Assembly (NCBI GenBank): GCA_009599575.1 | Contig: VWND01000024.1 | Coordinates: 248,001 to 312,000 of the forward strand | DNA from: Blumeriella jaapii | Lineage: Eukaryota > Ascomycota > Leotiomycetes > Helotiales > Drepanopezizaceae | Direction of reading: 5' to 3' | Length of the DNA stretch: 64,000 nt | Part shown: piece after piece, positions 37,601-49,000 of the stretch | Position numbering within the stretch: position 1 is the stretch's first letter | Layout of the letters: the number at the start of each line of letters is the position of its first letter | Translations under genes and position numbers: made by a program | Notes under the pieces: model-generated | The model's database searches: none | Told to the model about the DNA's origin: nothing | The model's input: only the letters and a program-made list of their open reading frames with translations

Positions 37601-40580
37601 GCATTGGAGCAGCGAAAAAAGCGATAGAAGGTTCGATAAAGCTTTTGTTAAAATTATTTTGCAAATAAGTTTTGATAATTTCGAGCTTTGAAATCGATAT
37701 TTTATACAAAAAAGTGTATTTCAGCTTTTTTTTATTTATAATAAGCTCGATTTTATAATCGTAGGGCCGGTAAAAGGCTAGCTCGTTATTGGCGGCCTTA
37801 GAAAACACGTATTCGAAATTTTTATACTTCGGGAAAAGAGATTCGAAAAAAGGTTTATTCGAAATTAGCTTTGCTAAGCTGATTGAAAAAATCGAAATCG
37901 ATATTTCATTAATTTTGAAACGTTCGAAAAAACTGTGAAATTGGGTTTTAAAAGAAGTATTATACGTAAAATCGTTTAGTATTCTGTCGATTTCGTACAG
38001 AAAGGTTAAAAACATTTCAATTGCTTTTTTTCTGGAAATCAGCTTAAAAACGTATGCAATGATTTGGCAAATGGAAATTGGGTAAGCAGCAGATTGAGGA
38101 ATTCGTTTTCGAATTGGTCGTTTAAAAGGTTTAGAAGAAGGTTGCTTATTTAAACTATCGATTATATTAAGCTGAAAGGCTATCGCGGCGAGGGCTTTCC
38201 TTCGGTTTTTAATATAACTATTTTTCGTAGAACGAAAAAGCTGTTTTAACGAAGGGAAAAAAGAAAAAAAAAAAAAAGAAATAATAAAAAAAAAATCGTT
38301 AGCTTAGGAAAATAATGTAATTTCTTATATTATTCTATTAGCGTCGCTATCGAAATTAGCATCGCGAATAAAATTCGACTTTTTCGCGCTTCGCATAGCG
38401 TCGTAGATATATTATAATTAATTAAGATTTTTGTCACGTTTCACAGCGTCGTTTTAATGGCGAAATTAAATCTTTCGGAAATGCAAATAAAAGATTTTAA
38501 TACAACGAGCGTAGGAGGCTATAAGGGGATAAAACTTCGGCTAATAAAACTTGCGTTTATTACAATTTAATAAAATTTGATGTTCGGCCAACCAAGTTTT
38601 TTTTAAAATCATATTATAATTTCCGAAGTTGATAATTAAAAAAAAAGTAAACGATTATATTCGGTTGTTAATAATAAAATTGAAAAGCGTAAAATATATA
38701 ATTGAATGGCCACGAATTCTATTATATTTTTTTACAAAAAAAAAAGCCGGAAAAAATTAAATTAAAGATTTTAAAAAGAAAAAAAGAAATTTGATCAGCG
38801 CCGAATCGATTAACGTATAACCGTTCGCTTTAAAATCGGCGAGCGCTTTTATTTTGTACGAAAGATTATTTTTAATAAATATAACGGGAATTGTTAGTAA
38901 ATCGCTATTAAAAAGCTTCCGAACGTTAAAATAACGTATATCGCGTAATACGTTTAAAAAAAAGGCTTTGCTTAGGCTTGGGCGTTTTTTCGATTAGCGG
39001 AAAAGCTTTTAATTTTTTCGTATGCGTTTTGAAAATCGTTTGAAAAGGGGTTTTCGTTTTTATTATTATTATTAAAAGGCGAATCTTCGGCCGGTTCGAT
39101 TTCGTTTACACTTATTAGCTTAAAAAAGCTTTTGGATGGAACCGAGGATCGGCCCGTAAAAGGTCGTGTAAATTAGCCTTTTTAAACTTTTTAATATAAA
39201 ATAAAAAACGAGCGTTATCGTTGGTTCGATCGAAAAGGAACGCCAGAAAAGGCGTTTTAGCGTAAAAAAAAAGAAAAAATAACAGGGGGCTGAAAAGGAG
39301 CCTATAAAGCATTTGAACGATTTTCGTATATACGATTGGATTCGTAATACGCTTTGGTTAAAAATCTATTATTTTAATAAATGGTAGATTTAATTAAAAA
39401 GCGATTCGCGTATAAAATTCGTTTAGCTAATTAATTTTGTTTTTCTTGTCGGACGGCGGTGAGCTAATTTTTGAAAATCGTTATATGCGCTTATTTCAAA
39501 TGCAGCTTTTTTCGTAGTCGCTTTGGTATTTTATCGCGAAAAGCGTTTCGAAGCTGTTTGTCAGTTCGTATTTAAGCGTTTGCTGCGAAAATAGAAAATC
39601 GCAAATAAAATCGCCAAAAGTCGTCGTACGTATTTATTACAAGCATTTTAAACTCGTTTTCCGCTTTTTAAACGTTTGAAAAATCGGCCAGAAAATCGGC
39701 GACTTTTTTTATTAATTTTTCGAAAAAAATAAAATCGAAACGGTTTAAAATACGCGGAGTTAAAAACTTTTTTACTACGCTTTCGATCTAATCGAATATA
39801 TAATTCTTGCGAAATCGATCGCTAGCGAAATAATCGTAGTAAAGTTCGAAATTGTCGAAAACTTTAGTTTTTTAATAGCGTGCTTTATAATTTTTATTAT
39901 TATTTAATTTAAATTTAAGATTCGGAACGCGCTTTATACGAGCTAATCGAAAATTAGCAGATAAATAGGAATTATAACGTTTAAAAGGCGCGCTAGGGTT
40001 TTGGCCGTTAAAAGGAGATTCAAAAAAAGTTCGCGAAAAGCGTGAAAATTGATTTGCAGCGTTTATTGGTTGAAATAAAACGTTGCGAAAAGAAGCAGCA
40101 GATTCGCGATTAGCAGAAGCACGTTCGATAAATTTTACTAAACGCTTTAATTAAAGGGTTTATCGCAGTCGTATAATTTCCAAAAGTTATCGTTTACGCT
40201 TTTGCGCTTTTTTTAATTGATTTTGCAGAAGTTTTAATTAAACGCTTTTAGCGCTAGGCTGTAAAAAAAAGGTGGCAGGCGAAATGGTTGGCGCTTTGCT
40301 TTTTTTTTTATTTTTTTTTCCTCGGAGGGAGGACTGTTTTTCAAAAGAAAAAACTTTTGGAGAAGGCTGTTTTTTCGCTGATTAAAAGAAAGGTTGTGGT
40401 ATAGTAGCAGAAGCTGAAAAGCTTTACTAAAAAAAAAATCGTTGAACAAAAGCCATTTTTCGCAAAATGCGGAAATAAGCCTTTTTACGACCGGTCGATC
40501 ATTTTGGTATGATTCGTAAGGAATTCGAGGAAAAAGATAGTTTTACGCCGTCGCTAGCGTAGAAAAAAAGTTGTTGATAA
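34694..40580 (-). pseudogene. Copy B gag-pol, broken
   Basis: Minus-strand RT reads MLLFGFINKPAIYQRYIN with catalytic box YLND (first Asp lost), then RYLGFIIS, and upstream AKKPDGLLRFYIDYRAFN. The pieces are homologous to copy A residue for residue but with a different set of stops. The longest surviving frame (37443-38015) is 190 codons. Non-functional. Confidence 0.85.
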
Positions 40581-40877
40581 TATAACGATTTAATTAATCG
40601 AAGGGCTAGAAAATCAGTTAATTGGTCGCCGTATTTATATAATATAAGAAACGAGCTTTTGGTTTTGTAACAAAAATATTTATTTAAAATCAACAATTGC
40701 AAAAAGCAGAAATTGCTAAGAAAAAAGAGCTTTATATATATGAATAGTTTCCATAGTTAATGGGAAGACCCACCAGAAGACCAGGGAGCTTGCAGCTATA
40801 CGTAGTTGCTGGGGAGCTTGCAGCTATACGTAGTTGCTGGGGTGACACGAGAGGTGGCAACAGAGTGAATCGTTATA
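40581..40877 (-). repeat. 5' LTR of gypsy copy B (297 bp)
   Basis: Starts TATAACGATT and ends GAATCGTTATA. The part at 40760-40865 is little mutated and still shows the two 28-bp copies (CTTGCAGCTATACGTAGTTG). Confidence 0.92.
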
Positions 40878-40882
40878 ATTCT

Positions 40883-42103
40883 TATAGAAAATATTTAACT
40901 TATCGTTCAGAATCTCGTATTCCGCATTTTTATATTTCTTTTTTTTATTACTGTAAACTTTGGAAATATTTTCAATTTAACGAAAATAATCGGGAACTTA
41001 CGTATAAAATAGGGCCGGGAATTGCAGCTTTAGATAGAATTGCTTTGGTCGAACGTATATGCGGTATTTTCGTTAGTGTTCGGGCTGGTATTGAAAAAAC
41101 TTTTTAATTTCGATATTGCGTTATGGATCGTACGAGCCATATAGGTTATTGCGACCGGTATTTTTAAAATTCTGGTTTCTGAGGTTATACTAAGATTTTA
41201 CCGGCTATGCAAAAGTATCGGAACTTTTTTTTGCTTTGTTAAATAATAGCCCATTTGGTTTTTTTGACTTTGCGACCATATTTTCGGAATATTTCGTCGT
41301 ACTTAATACGCAATCGAATTTTTTTTTTTTGCAAAGCAAAAGTCTATTCGATTTCATTTAACTCTAATCGAGCTTAAATTATTGCCGCGTATAAGATTTC
41401 TGCTATAGGTTTTTTATAAAAAGACCTGCGATTAAGCAGGTTTCGCGGAATTCTTTTTAAACTCGGAAATTAAACTTTGCAAACGTATCGGAAGTCTATT
41501 TTTCAAAGTCTTTCCGAATAGTCTGTAATAGCTCGTAAAATGGGTCTAGTCTATTATTTGTTTTGTAAATTTCGCAGCAAAGCGTAATATGCTTATTTAA
41601 AACCTTTTCGGAAAACGTTGCTGGATCCACTTTTTTATTCCAATTTTCGATATCGTATTTGATATATGCAAATATCGGAATTATTTTGAATACTTGTTTT
41701 TAATAATAGAGCGATTTGTATTTAAAATCCGGTATTTCGTAATTAATGGCGGTAATTAAATTAATAGCGTTTTTAATTAGTGATTATCGCAAAATATAAG
41801 CTGCAACAGGTTAGGGGGTAGGGCGTTTATTTATATTGCTGCTTGGTTTTTAAAATTTCTTTTCGAAATCGTAAGACTCGCCGAACAGCGGTGTTAATAA
41901 AACACAATTAAATAGAAATTATCAAACCTGATTTTAGCTACTTTTTCTTTTTTTTGGTCGTTTTGCACAACGAAGGAAAATTGATAGCCCTTAGCGCAGG
42001 TCGGAAAAAAAAAATCGTTTTGCATAATAAAATCTCTTAAACTTGCCTTTTTTTTTTGAACTTTGCGAATCTGTGGTTAAAAGTGAATTTAACCACTGAT
42101 TAA
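40883..42103 (-). pseudogene. 5' part of the copia element (gag side), broken
   Basis: This AT-rich stretch lies between copy B and the 5' LTR of the copia element and should contain the gag start on the minus strand. Only short closed frames remain and I could not recognise gag residues. The assignment rests on position. Confidence 0.6.
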
Positions 42104-42292
42104 TGTTGGTATCACAGGTGGTGATACAGATACGACTAGTCGTTAAATCGGGTTGAAATTGTATGCATTCTACTAGGTCTAGCTGGCGTGAGAATATAGG
42201 GTAGATGTGCGAGCGCTAGCGGGCGCTAGCGCTGCGCACCTACAACTGTGATCCCGCATCACCTGATCCCACGTCCTATGGGTATTCCCACA
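42104..42292 (-). repeat. 5' LTR of the copia element (189 bp)
   Basis: Pairs with 12179-12367. The palindrome lies at 42212-42233. It is followed directly by the target duplication GTATG at 42293-42297. A primer-binding site should adjoin it on the inner side (below 42104), but I cannot match one to a particular tRNA. Confidence 0.95.
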
Positions 42293-42384
42293 GTATGCTT
42301 GTCGGTTTGATGCTCGAACTGCCTTGGAAGTCCAGAAATTTTGGCGCCCGTGGGCTCGGCGCGCGTCTGGAAAAAGATCTCCAT
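42293..42384 (-). pseudogene. Start of the small ORF interrupted by the copia insertion
   Basis: The minus-strand ATG at 42384 opens 30 codons plus two bases up to the target duplication (GATE-like context GGCATGG). The next codon is completed by sequence at 12173 on the far side of the element. The frame is also open upstream of the ATG, so the true start may be earlier. No family recognised. Confidence 0.4.
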
Positions 42385-42399
42385 GCCGCGCGTCGTGGA

Positions 42400-43478
42400 C
42401 GTTTGTTTGGGTTGAAGTGTCGATGGCGTGGAAGCAGGGAAAACCCGCCACTGTCGTCGGCCGTCTGCCGTTATGACCCAAGATGTTCCCGGAAAGTCAT
42501 GGAGCGGGAACTTCGGTATCGGGTTTTCTTTCTTTCAAAATAACATATGCGGCGGAAGACCATTTTCCAAGCCCGGTTTGTTGACATCTAAGCGAGGCTG
42601 TGATCACGTGATGTACGACCTTACAAGGCTGGCAATAAGGCTACCCAGCCTTCGCCGTTAGGCGCAGGGTACGATTTGGATCTACTCTTATCAGTAATCT
42701 AGACTTACAACAAGATCTACCATACAACAATCAAAGCTTGATAAACTGGGTGTCAAAGCTGCGTGGCAACTAAGCGCGGGCCCAAAACGGCAAGAGCGCA
42801 GTAGATGAGCAGAGAGGCTAAGGAAGGGATTAAGGAATCGAAGAGCTCTTTGTGGTATGGCAAGAAGTAAGTTGCCGGCGTTACATGTACCCATTCCGCG
42901 AGATATTAGCACTGACACGAATCAAAATCCAGGATTGCCTGCTCTGGACCTTCCGAACACATGTCGAAATGCCTCTCACACCGTCAGAACACCTGGATCC
43001 ATGGCATGGGCAGGATCTGGCTCAGAGAATCATCGTCAACGGGGTGTTTAGCTCCCATACCTATCCGAATGCTTTCGATATCGTCTTCAGAGGGCATGTT
43101 CTGGATCCCTCATCTGTTCTGCCCCGGGAAAAGTTAGCAGGTCGAACATAGGTTGACCTTGCAGACGAGTTGAAAGCGTATTGAAATGGCTAGGGGTGAT
43201 ACTGGATGAAGAGAGGGGATGTATCGATGATGAAAAATCCCACATTGAGTAACGAAACACTTATTGGCGCTTTCAAGGATATTTTGCTGCTGTCTGAAAA
43301 GCAAATAGAGTTGTCGAGAATAGGAACCTGCCCGGTACATGTCTACGTGACTCGCTCGTGACTGTACCACAGTTATCATCACTATATATCCACTTCAGCT
43401 TCCAAATGGTCCCGCGGCTTGCCTCCCTTTGCCTCACTTTGCCTCCCCGAGTTAGCAGATCCACTCAGTGACATGTAG
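42400..43478. other. No gene recognised
   Basis: Normal base composition resumes directly after the LTR. Short overlapping frames occur on both strands, with no intron pattern or domain I could support. Confidence 0.5.
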
Positions 43479-43639
43479 ATGGACGTACATCGAAGCCTCT
43501 TGCGTGTATCCGAGACCCAATCACCCTTCCGAATAGAATCGAGAAATTCAAAGCCCAACTGCACCGAATGTTGCACGGCTCACTGTGGAGTGAAACGTGG
43601 CTCGTCTGACCAGCTCCACGGCCATGGCCACAAGCGTCT

Positions 43640-44358
43640 CTGTCTGAACACAGACGCTACCAGTCTTGCACCCCTCCCAACACCATCTACTGTCCTCGCC
43701 GTGGTCGCCATCCCTGTGGCCGCTTCTGCCATTATCGAGCCCGCAGCGATGGCTCCCGTCAAGGTTAGTCCTCTCAACGGCGCGCCAGCAGCTGCCCCTG
43801 AAGCTGCTTTGGCACCTGGAGTTCCGACGCCACCTGTAGCAATATCTTCCGCTCTGGTATTCGCCCCTGATCAGAAACGAAAGGCGCCCACGCAAGACCA
43901 TGGCCAAGTCTCGAAGGAGAGATGCCAGGCTTCCCTAGCCGTCAACACTGTGGACTGTTGGAAGGTGGGGTCCCGAGCCTGCAAATTTCCCACAAGGACG
44001 AAGTCGTGGTGGCCACTCCCATGGCTACTCTTGAGGATCTCATGAGTAAGCTGTTATTCTCTGCAGTCGAAGCCGCGATTCTGTGGCGGCTGATCGTCCT
44101 AGCTTTGAAGAGTGGTTGAGCAAGAGGCAACTTGCGAACTTGGGTGGAAGCTCTCAGAGCCAGGACACAATTGCGGTGGCCGGTTACGAGGATTCTCTCG
44201 AGGACCCCATGAGCAAGCTCTCCATTGTCGGCGAGGACCGAGGCTGCAATGATGTGGCCAACAGTACTCAAGACACCCTAAGTCTGTCTGGCAGCCAAGA
44301 CAAGAATGAACTTGTCGCGGCTGTCACGGCAACCCCGACGGAAAAGATTGCGAGTTGA
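43640..44358 (+). pseudogene. Decayed Ala/Pro- and Ser-rich ORF with internal repeats
   Basis: Plus-strand coding-like sequence passes through three frames. The first is Ala/Pro/Val-rich (about 43690-43880: APAAAPEAALAPGVPTPP). The second, around 43985-44050, contains VVVATPMATLEDLMSKL. The third, 44070-44358, contains VAGYEDSLEDPMSKLSI and ends in TGA. The two LED.MSKL segments look like copies of one repeat in different frames, so at least one frameshift has occurred; the gap is too short for an intron. Family unknown. Confidence 0.35.
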
Positions 44359-44359
44359 C

Positions 44360-45815
44360 CAAGGGAGCTCTAATTGCAACCTCTCTTGTCATACCCACAG
44401 CTCCAATCTCGAAGTCAGAGTTGGATTCTCCTTCCCTTGGTGGGCATCAAAGACCCGTCAAGCCACGGTTCAGACCATATCCGACCAAGACGATGATTGT
44501 GAGGGCTCGATCCTCCGGGATCTTGTATGATCTCATCGCAGTTATTAGTTTTAGAACGTTTTCAATCTCATCCATAACTCATGTATTGCTGTCCATTTTC
44601 TCCGGGTGACTGTCGTGTAGGTAATCCATCAGTCCGACTGGCCGAACTCAATCAGTCATGAGGTTGGTACATGTTAGTTACAGCCATAATATCCTGCTGT
44701 ACTGTGAACTCTGGGGAGCGCATCAAGAGCATGTAAGAGCTCCTCAGCCCCTATGCTTCCCCAGGCTACTCCCGCGACATTTTCCCCTCTTGCCATTGTG
44801 TTCATGCCCTCTGTTTTGCTTGCTGTACCAACTGCAATTTGACACAACAGATACAACAAAGACGACGAAAGAGTGAAGAGCAGAAATTCAGAGCACCGGA
44901 ATCGAGGTTCTGTCCTTGCCGATCATTCCCGGAGCTCTCGATCACCCAATTTCCCCTCGCCCTCCATTCCGATCTGCTGGCACAGAACCTTCACCCAAAG
45001 GTCTTGGACGCGGTTGTACGATAACAAGAAACTGGACAGAACAGAATTAGGACATTCCGTTGGTCTAAGCTATCTGATAGCAGACACTTTCAATTGGATA
45101 TGTAAAGTTCGACTGGTCGTCATTTTCGGGCTGAGGTTTCTGGATTTGGGTCGGCGTACCTATTGTTCTTAGAACGGGTGAAAGATCCATTGTTTGACGA
45201 TTTCTATTGCACTTTTGTAAACTAGGGTAAACTTTTCAGGTGAAAAAGATTGCCGTAAGACGGATGAAATACCCCAATTCAATTAGAATGGAAAAACATG
45301 GGTGCGAAATCTACGTTAAGCCGAATGGATTTTCCAGGGTCGGAGCAAGATAATCTAAACACTTTTAAAAATGGCTGATGACGTAAAAAAGATGGCAATA
45401 CACCGAAGAGTTTCTCACATCAGCTACTTCGGTCAATTTCAAGGTCTTTTCCATTGAAAAATGGTATTCACGTCAAGCTGGTATTGTTTGTTTACTTTCT
45501 ATCTTCGCACGTTTATGCCAGCATGGCATCGTGATATCCTTCAATGTGCTACATGCCGACCGAAGCCGAATACTATACGAATCAGAGTATCACGAAATCA
45601 GTTGAATCCACTATCCAAATATTTCGGGGTGTAAGGCTGAGAAAGGAAGTGTTGATGTTTTCCCCGCGGAGGAGTCATCGCGTCGCTTAATTTTCCTTAG
45701 CGCCGTTTGCGAACCACACCCTTAAAGGAATTTTCCACAACCCCAAAATCTTTCCCCCCCCAACAAGAACAACGCGACCGAGACTAACATCAAGATCAAC
45801 CCTCGCCTCGCAAGC
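44360..45815. other. No gene recognised
   Basis: Only short ORFs without coherent protein character. The right end is probably promoter of the gene starting at 46085. Confidence 0.55.
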
Positions 45816-45819
45816 TCCT

Positions 45820-45990
45820 CCTTCTTGTTCTTCTTCTCCTTCTTGTTCTTCTTCTTCTTCTTCTTCTTCTTCTTTTCTTCTTCTTCTTCTTCTTCTTCTT
45901 CTTCTTCTTCTTCTTCTTCTTCTTCTTCTTCTTCTTCTTCTTCTTCTTCTTCTTCTTCTTCTTCTTCTTCTTCTTCTTCTTCTTCTTCTT
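45820..45990. repeat. TTC/GAA trinucleotide microsatellite
   Basis: An interrupted TTC/CTT tract starts at about 45820. From about 45876 to 45989 it is pure, around 38 uninterrupted triplets. It lies roughly 95 bases upstream of the ATG at 46085, so it is probably in the 5' leader or core promoter. The antisense frames of poly-Glu or poly-Arg that it creates are artefacts of the triplet period. Confidence 0.95.
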
Positions 45991-46084
45991 GTTGAACCCA
46001 ACACTCTAGATCACTGATTCTTCCTCTTCTAACAATTGCCTCCGTTGTCACTTCACAAACCCGACCAACTTCCGCTCTGCAACC

Positions 46085-49000
46085 ATGTCCGACAACAAGG
46101 ACAAAAAAGCGGCCACCGAACCTTTGCCCGGCCACGAAGATAGTATGTTGACTTTTCTCTGTCTCATGTGACTCTTTTAAGATCGATCTAACGCCATTAC
46201 AGTCTCTACAGGAAAATGGCAGCCGGATCCGCAACAAGTCCAACCACAAGCTCAGCAGCAGCCTAGCCACCATCAGCACGTCCCGGCCCCAGGCCCTAAC
46301 ACCATCGCCTCAGACATTGAGATGTTTGATAATCGCTTGCCTTCCACGACTCTCATGCCTGAGATTGGTAGCATCAGTCCAGTTTCTGAACCCCACATGG
46401 AGCCCCCGAGAATACCCAACATACCATGGCAAGATGGCGCAGATGGAAAGACACACCAGCGAGGTTCACCCTCCCAAGTTCATCGACTACCTCCTAGCCT
46501 CGCCTATCGAGCCCAATCACCCGGTACAATCGAGCTGAATGGCAAGGTTATCCAAGTACCGACCGGTCCACGAAACCGCGCGGTGCCTCCAGCTCCACGG
46601 AAGCCGACTTTGGAGCCATTGTTTCCCATTTCCACTCGAGCCCCCATCACCGAAAGCAAGCAAGTCACTGGCGGTAGACCTGCGCCTCTGAAAATACCCA
46701 CTGGTCCACGAAGCAGCGCGGTGTCCCCAGTCTTGTTACCGAGACGTTCACGACGCATCGAGAGTCCTCCAATGGAGACCCATAGGTACAACGCGGAAGG
46801 CAGAATGTATGTTACAGAGGAGTTCAAGCGGAGGATGGAGGAAATTCGTCACAAAATTCCTCCTAGTCCAGAAAACAGCGGGCCTTTGCACAATTTGTGG
46901 AGCCCGGGAGGTAGACCGACATCTCCCGCGACGAGGCATCGTCTTTTGGGGCTACCTCTTCCCAACTACGCTCGAGCCCTCACCCCCGAAGGCAAGCAAG
47001 TCACTGACCGTCAGGCTGGGCGTGGGGATGATATCTTTACTCCACTTCCTGATCCTAGCCTTTGTGATGATGATGACCCATATCCTAGTCCTGGACTTCG
47101 GTCTGAAGTTTTGCTCTCCTCTCCATCTCCTGGTCTTGAGCTTCGGGATGATCTCTTTCCGCCTCTTGCTGAATCAAAAGACGATTCGACTTCTCTCCGG
47201 TATAGCGAGGGGACGAAATTCGCCGCCTCCCTCGAGAGTTTTCGAGCGTTCCTCCGTGGACGCGAGCCGTTCCGCTTTGGACAGGGGCTCCTAGGAGTCC
47301 CTCTCCTCTCTCCAACTCCACTTTCTACCAGTACTACCCTCCCTTCTCTCCCGAATAGCAAGGAGACGAAGATCGATGGCGCCGACCAGAGTTTGCGAGC
47401 GTGCATCCTTAAAAGCGAGCGGCTCCAATTTGAACAGGAGCTCCTAGGAGTCCCTCTCTCCTCTTCAACTCCACTTTCTACCAGTACTACCCTCCCTTCT
47501 CTCCCGAATAGCAAGGAGACGAAGATCGATGACGCCGACCAGAGTTTTCGAGCGTTCCTCCGTGGACGCGAGCGGTTCCACTTTGGACAGAAGCTCCTAG
47601 AAGTCCCTCTCTCCTCTTCAACTCCACTTTCTACCAGTCCTACCCTCCCTTCTCTCCCGAATAGCGAGGAGACGAAGATCGATGGCGCCGACGAGGGTGG
47701 GCGAGTGGTCCACTTTGGACACGAGCTCATAGGATCCCCTCTCTCCTCTTCAACTTCACTTTCTACCAGTCCTACCCTCCCTTCTCTCCCGAATAGCGAG
47801 GAGACGAAGATCGATGGCGCCGACGAGGATGGGCGAGTGGTCCACTTTGGACACGAGCTCATAGGATCCCCTCTCTCCTCGCCAACTCCACCTTCTACCA
47901 GTCCTACCCTCCCTTCTCTCCCGAATAGCGAGGAGTTGAAGCAGGAACGCGTTGAGAAGAGCGCCCCCTTCGTTGTTCGTCGCAAAGTCTCTTCGCCACC
48001 GACATATAACGTGACCGATCCTATGACTGAAAACACGAAGATACCTTTTGCCTCTTTCCCTTATCGCCGGAAGGTCAGACTTCACGGAATTCGATCTTTG
48101 AAATTCAAAAATCGCACTGCATCTAACCTTCCTTCTCTCCCGAATAACGAGGAGTTGAAGCAGAACCGCGATAAGAAAAGCGTTCCTTTCGTTGGTCGTC
48201 GCAAATTCTCTTCGGCATCGATGGAAGACGAGGCCAATTCCGTGGACGACAACACAAAGATGCCTTCTGCCGATCTCCGTCTTTTTAAAGAGGACAAACC
48301 TCTTGGGATCCGACCCTTGACTTCCGAGGATTTCGCTGCTCCTACCCTCCCTTCTCTCCCGAATAGCGAGGAGTTGAAGCAGAGCCGCGATGAGAAGAGC
48401 GTCCCTTTCGTTGGTCGTCGCAAATTCCCTTCGGCATCGATGGAAGACGAGGCCAATTCCATGGACGACAACACAAAGATGCCCTCCGATTTCCGTCTTC
48501 TTAAGGAGGACAAACCTCTTGGGATCCGACCCTTGACTTCCGAGGATTTCGCTGCTCCTACCCTCCCTTCTCTCCCGAATAGCGAGGAGTTGAAACAGAG
48601 CCGCGATGAAAAGAGCGCCCCCTTCGAGGTTCAGAGCCGCGATGAAAAGAGCGCCCCCTTCGTGGTTCAGAGCCGCGATGAAAAGAGCGCCCCCTTCGTT
48701 GTTCAGAGCCGCGATGAAAAGAGCGCCCCCTTCGTGGTTCAGAGCCGCGATGAAAAGAGCGCCCCCTTCGAGGTTCAGAGCCGCGATGAAAAGAGCGCCC
48801 CCCTTCGAGGTTCAGAGCCGCGATAAAAAGAGCGCCCCCTTCGTGGTTCAGAGCCGCGATGAAAAGAGCGCCCCCTTCGTGGTTCAGAGCCGCGATGAAA
48901 AGAGCGCCCCCTTCGAGGTTCAGAGCCGCGATAAAAAGAGCGCCCCCTTCGTGGTTCAGAGCCGCGATGAAAAGAGCGCCCCTTTCGTTATTCAGAGCCG

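Larger units (their letters stand above)
34392..40882 (-). mobile_element. Ty3/gypsy retrotransposon, copy B (full length, RIP-mutated), inverted, nested in copia
   Basis: Element 34397-40877 has 297-bp LTRs of the copy A family in reverse orientation and a perfect target duplication ATTCT at 34392-34396 and 40878-40882. Minus-strand pieces match copy A closely: RT at 37059-37361 and 37443-38015, and the gag region at 39115-39312 and 40234-40449. It was inserted separately from copy A (different target duplication, different host sequence). Confidence 0.95.
12174..42297 (-). mobile_element. Ty1/copia LTR retrotransposon, RIP-mutated, carrying nested gypsy elements
   Basis: The element proper is 12179-42292, flanked by direct 5-bp repeats GTATG at 12174-12178 and 42293-42297. 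Its two 189-bp LTRs start TG and end CA and differ at only three sites, all transitions. It lies on the minus strand: the RNase H / C-terminal part is at 12385-13020, RT and integrase pieces at 31187-34391, and the 5' part at 40883-42103. A purine-rich tract (minus strand, about 12370-12388) adjoins the left, 3', LTR, as a polypurine tract should. After subtracting nested insertions about 5.9 kb remain, the usual size for copia. Internal sequence is very AT-rich with many stop codons, so the element cannot be autonomous. Confidence 0.93.

Noticed and set aside
45687..46279. Minus-strand ORFs made of poly-Arg or poly-Glu
   Set aside because: They are translations of the TTC/GAA microsatellite; a triplet repeat is open in every frame without a stop unit.
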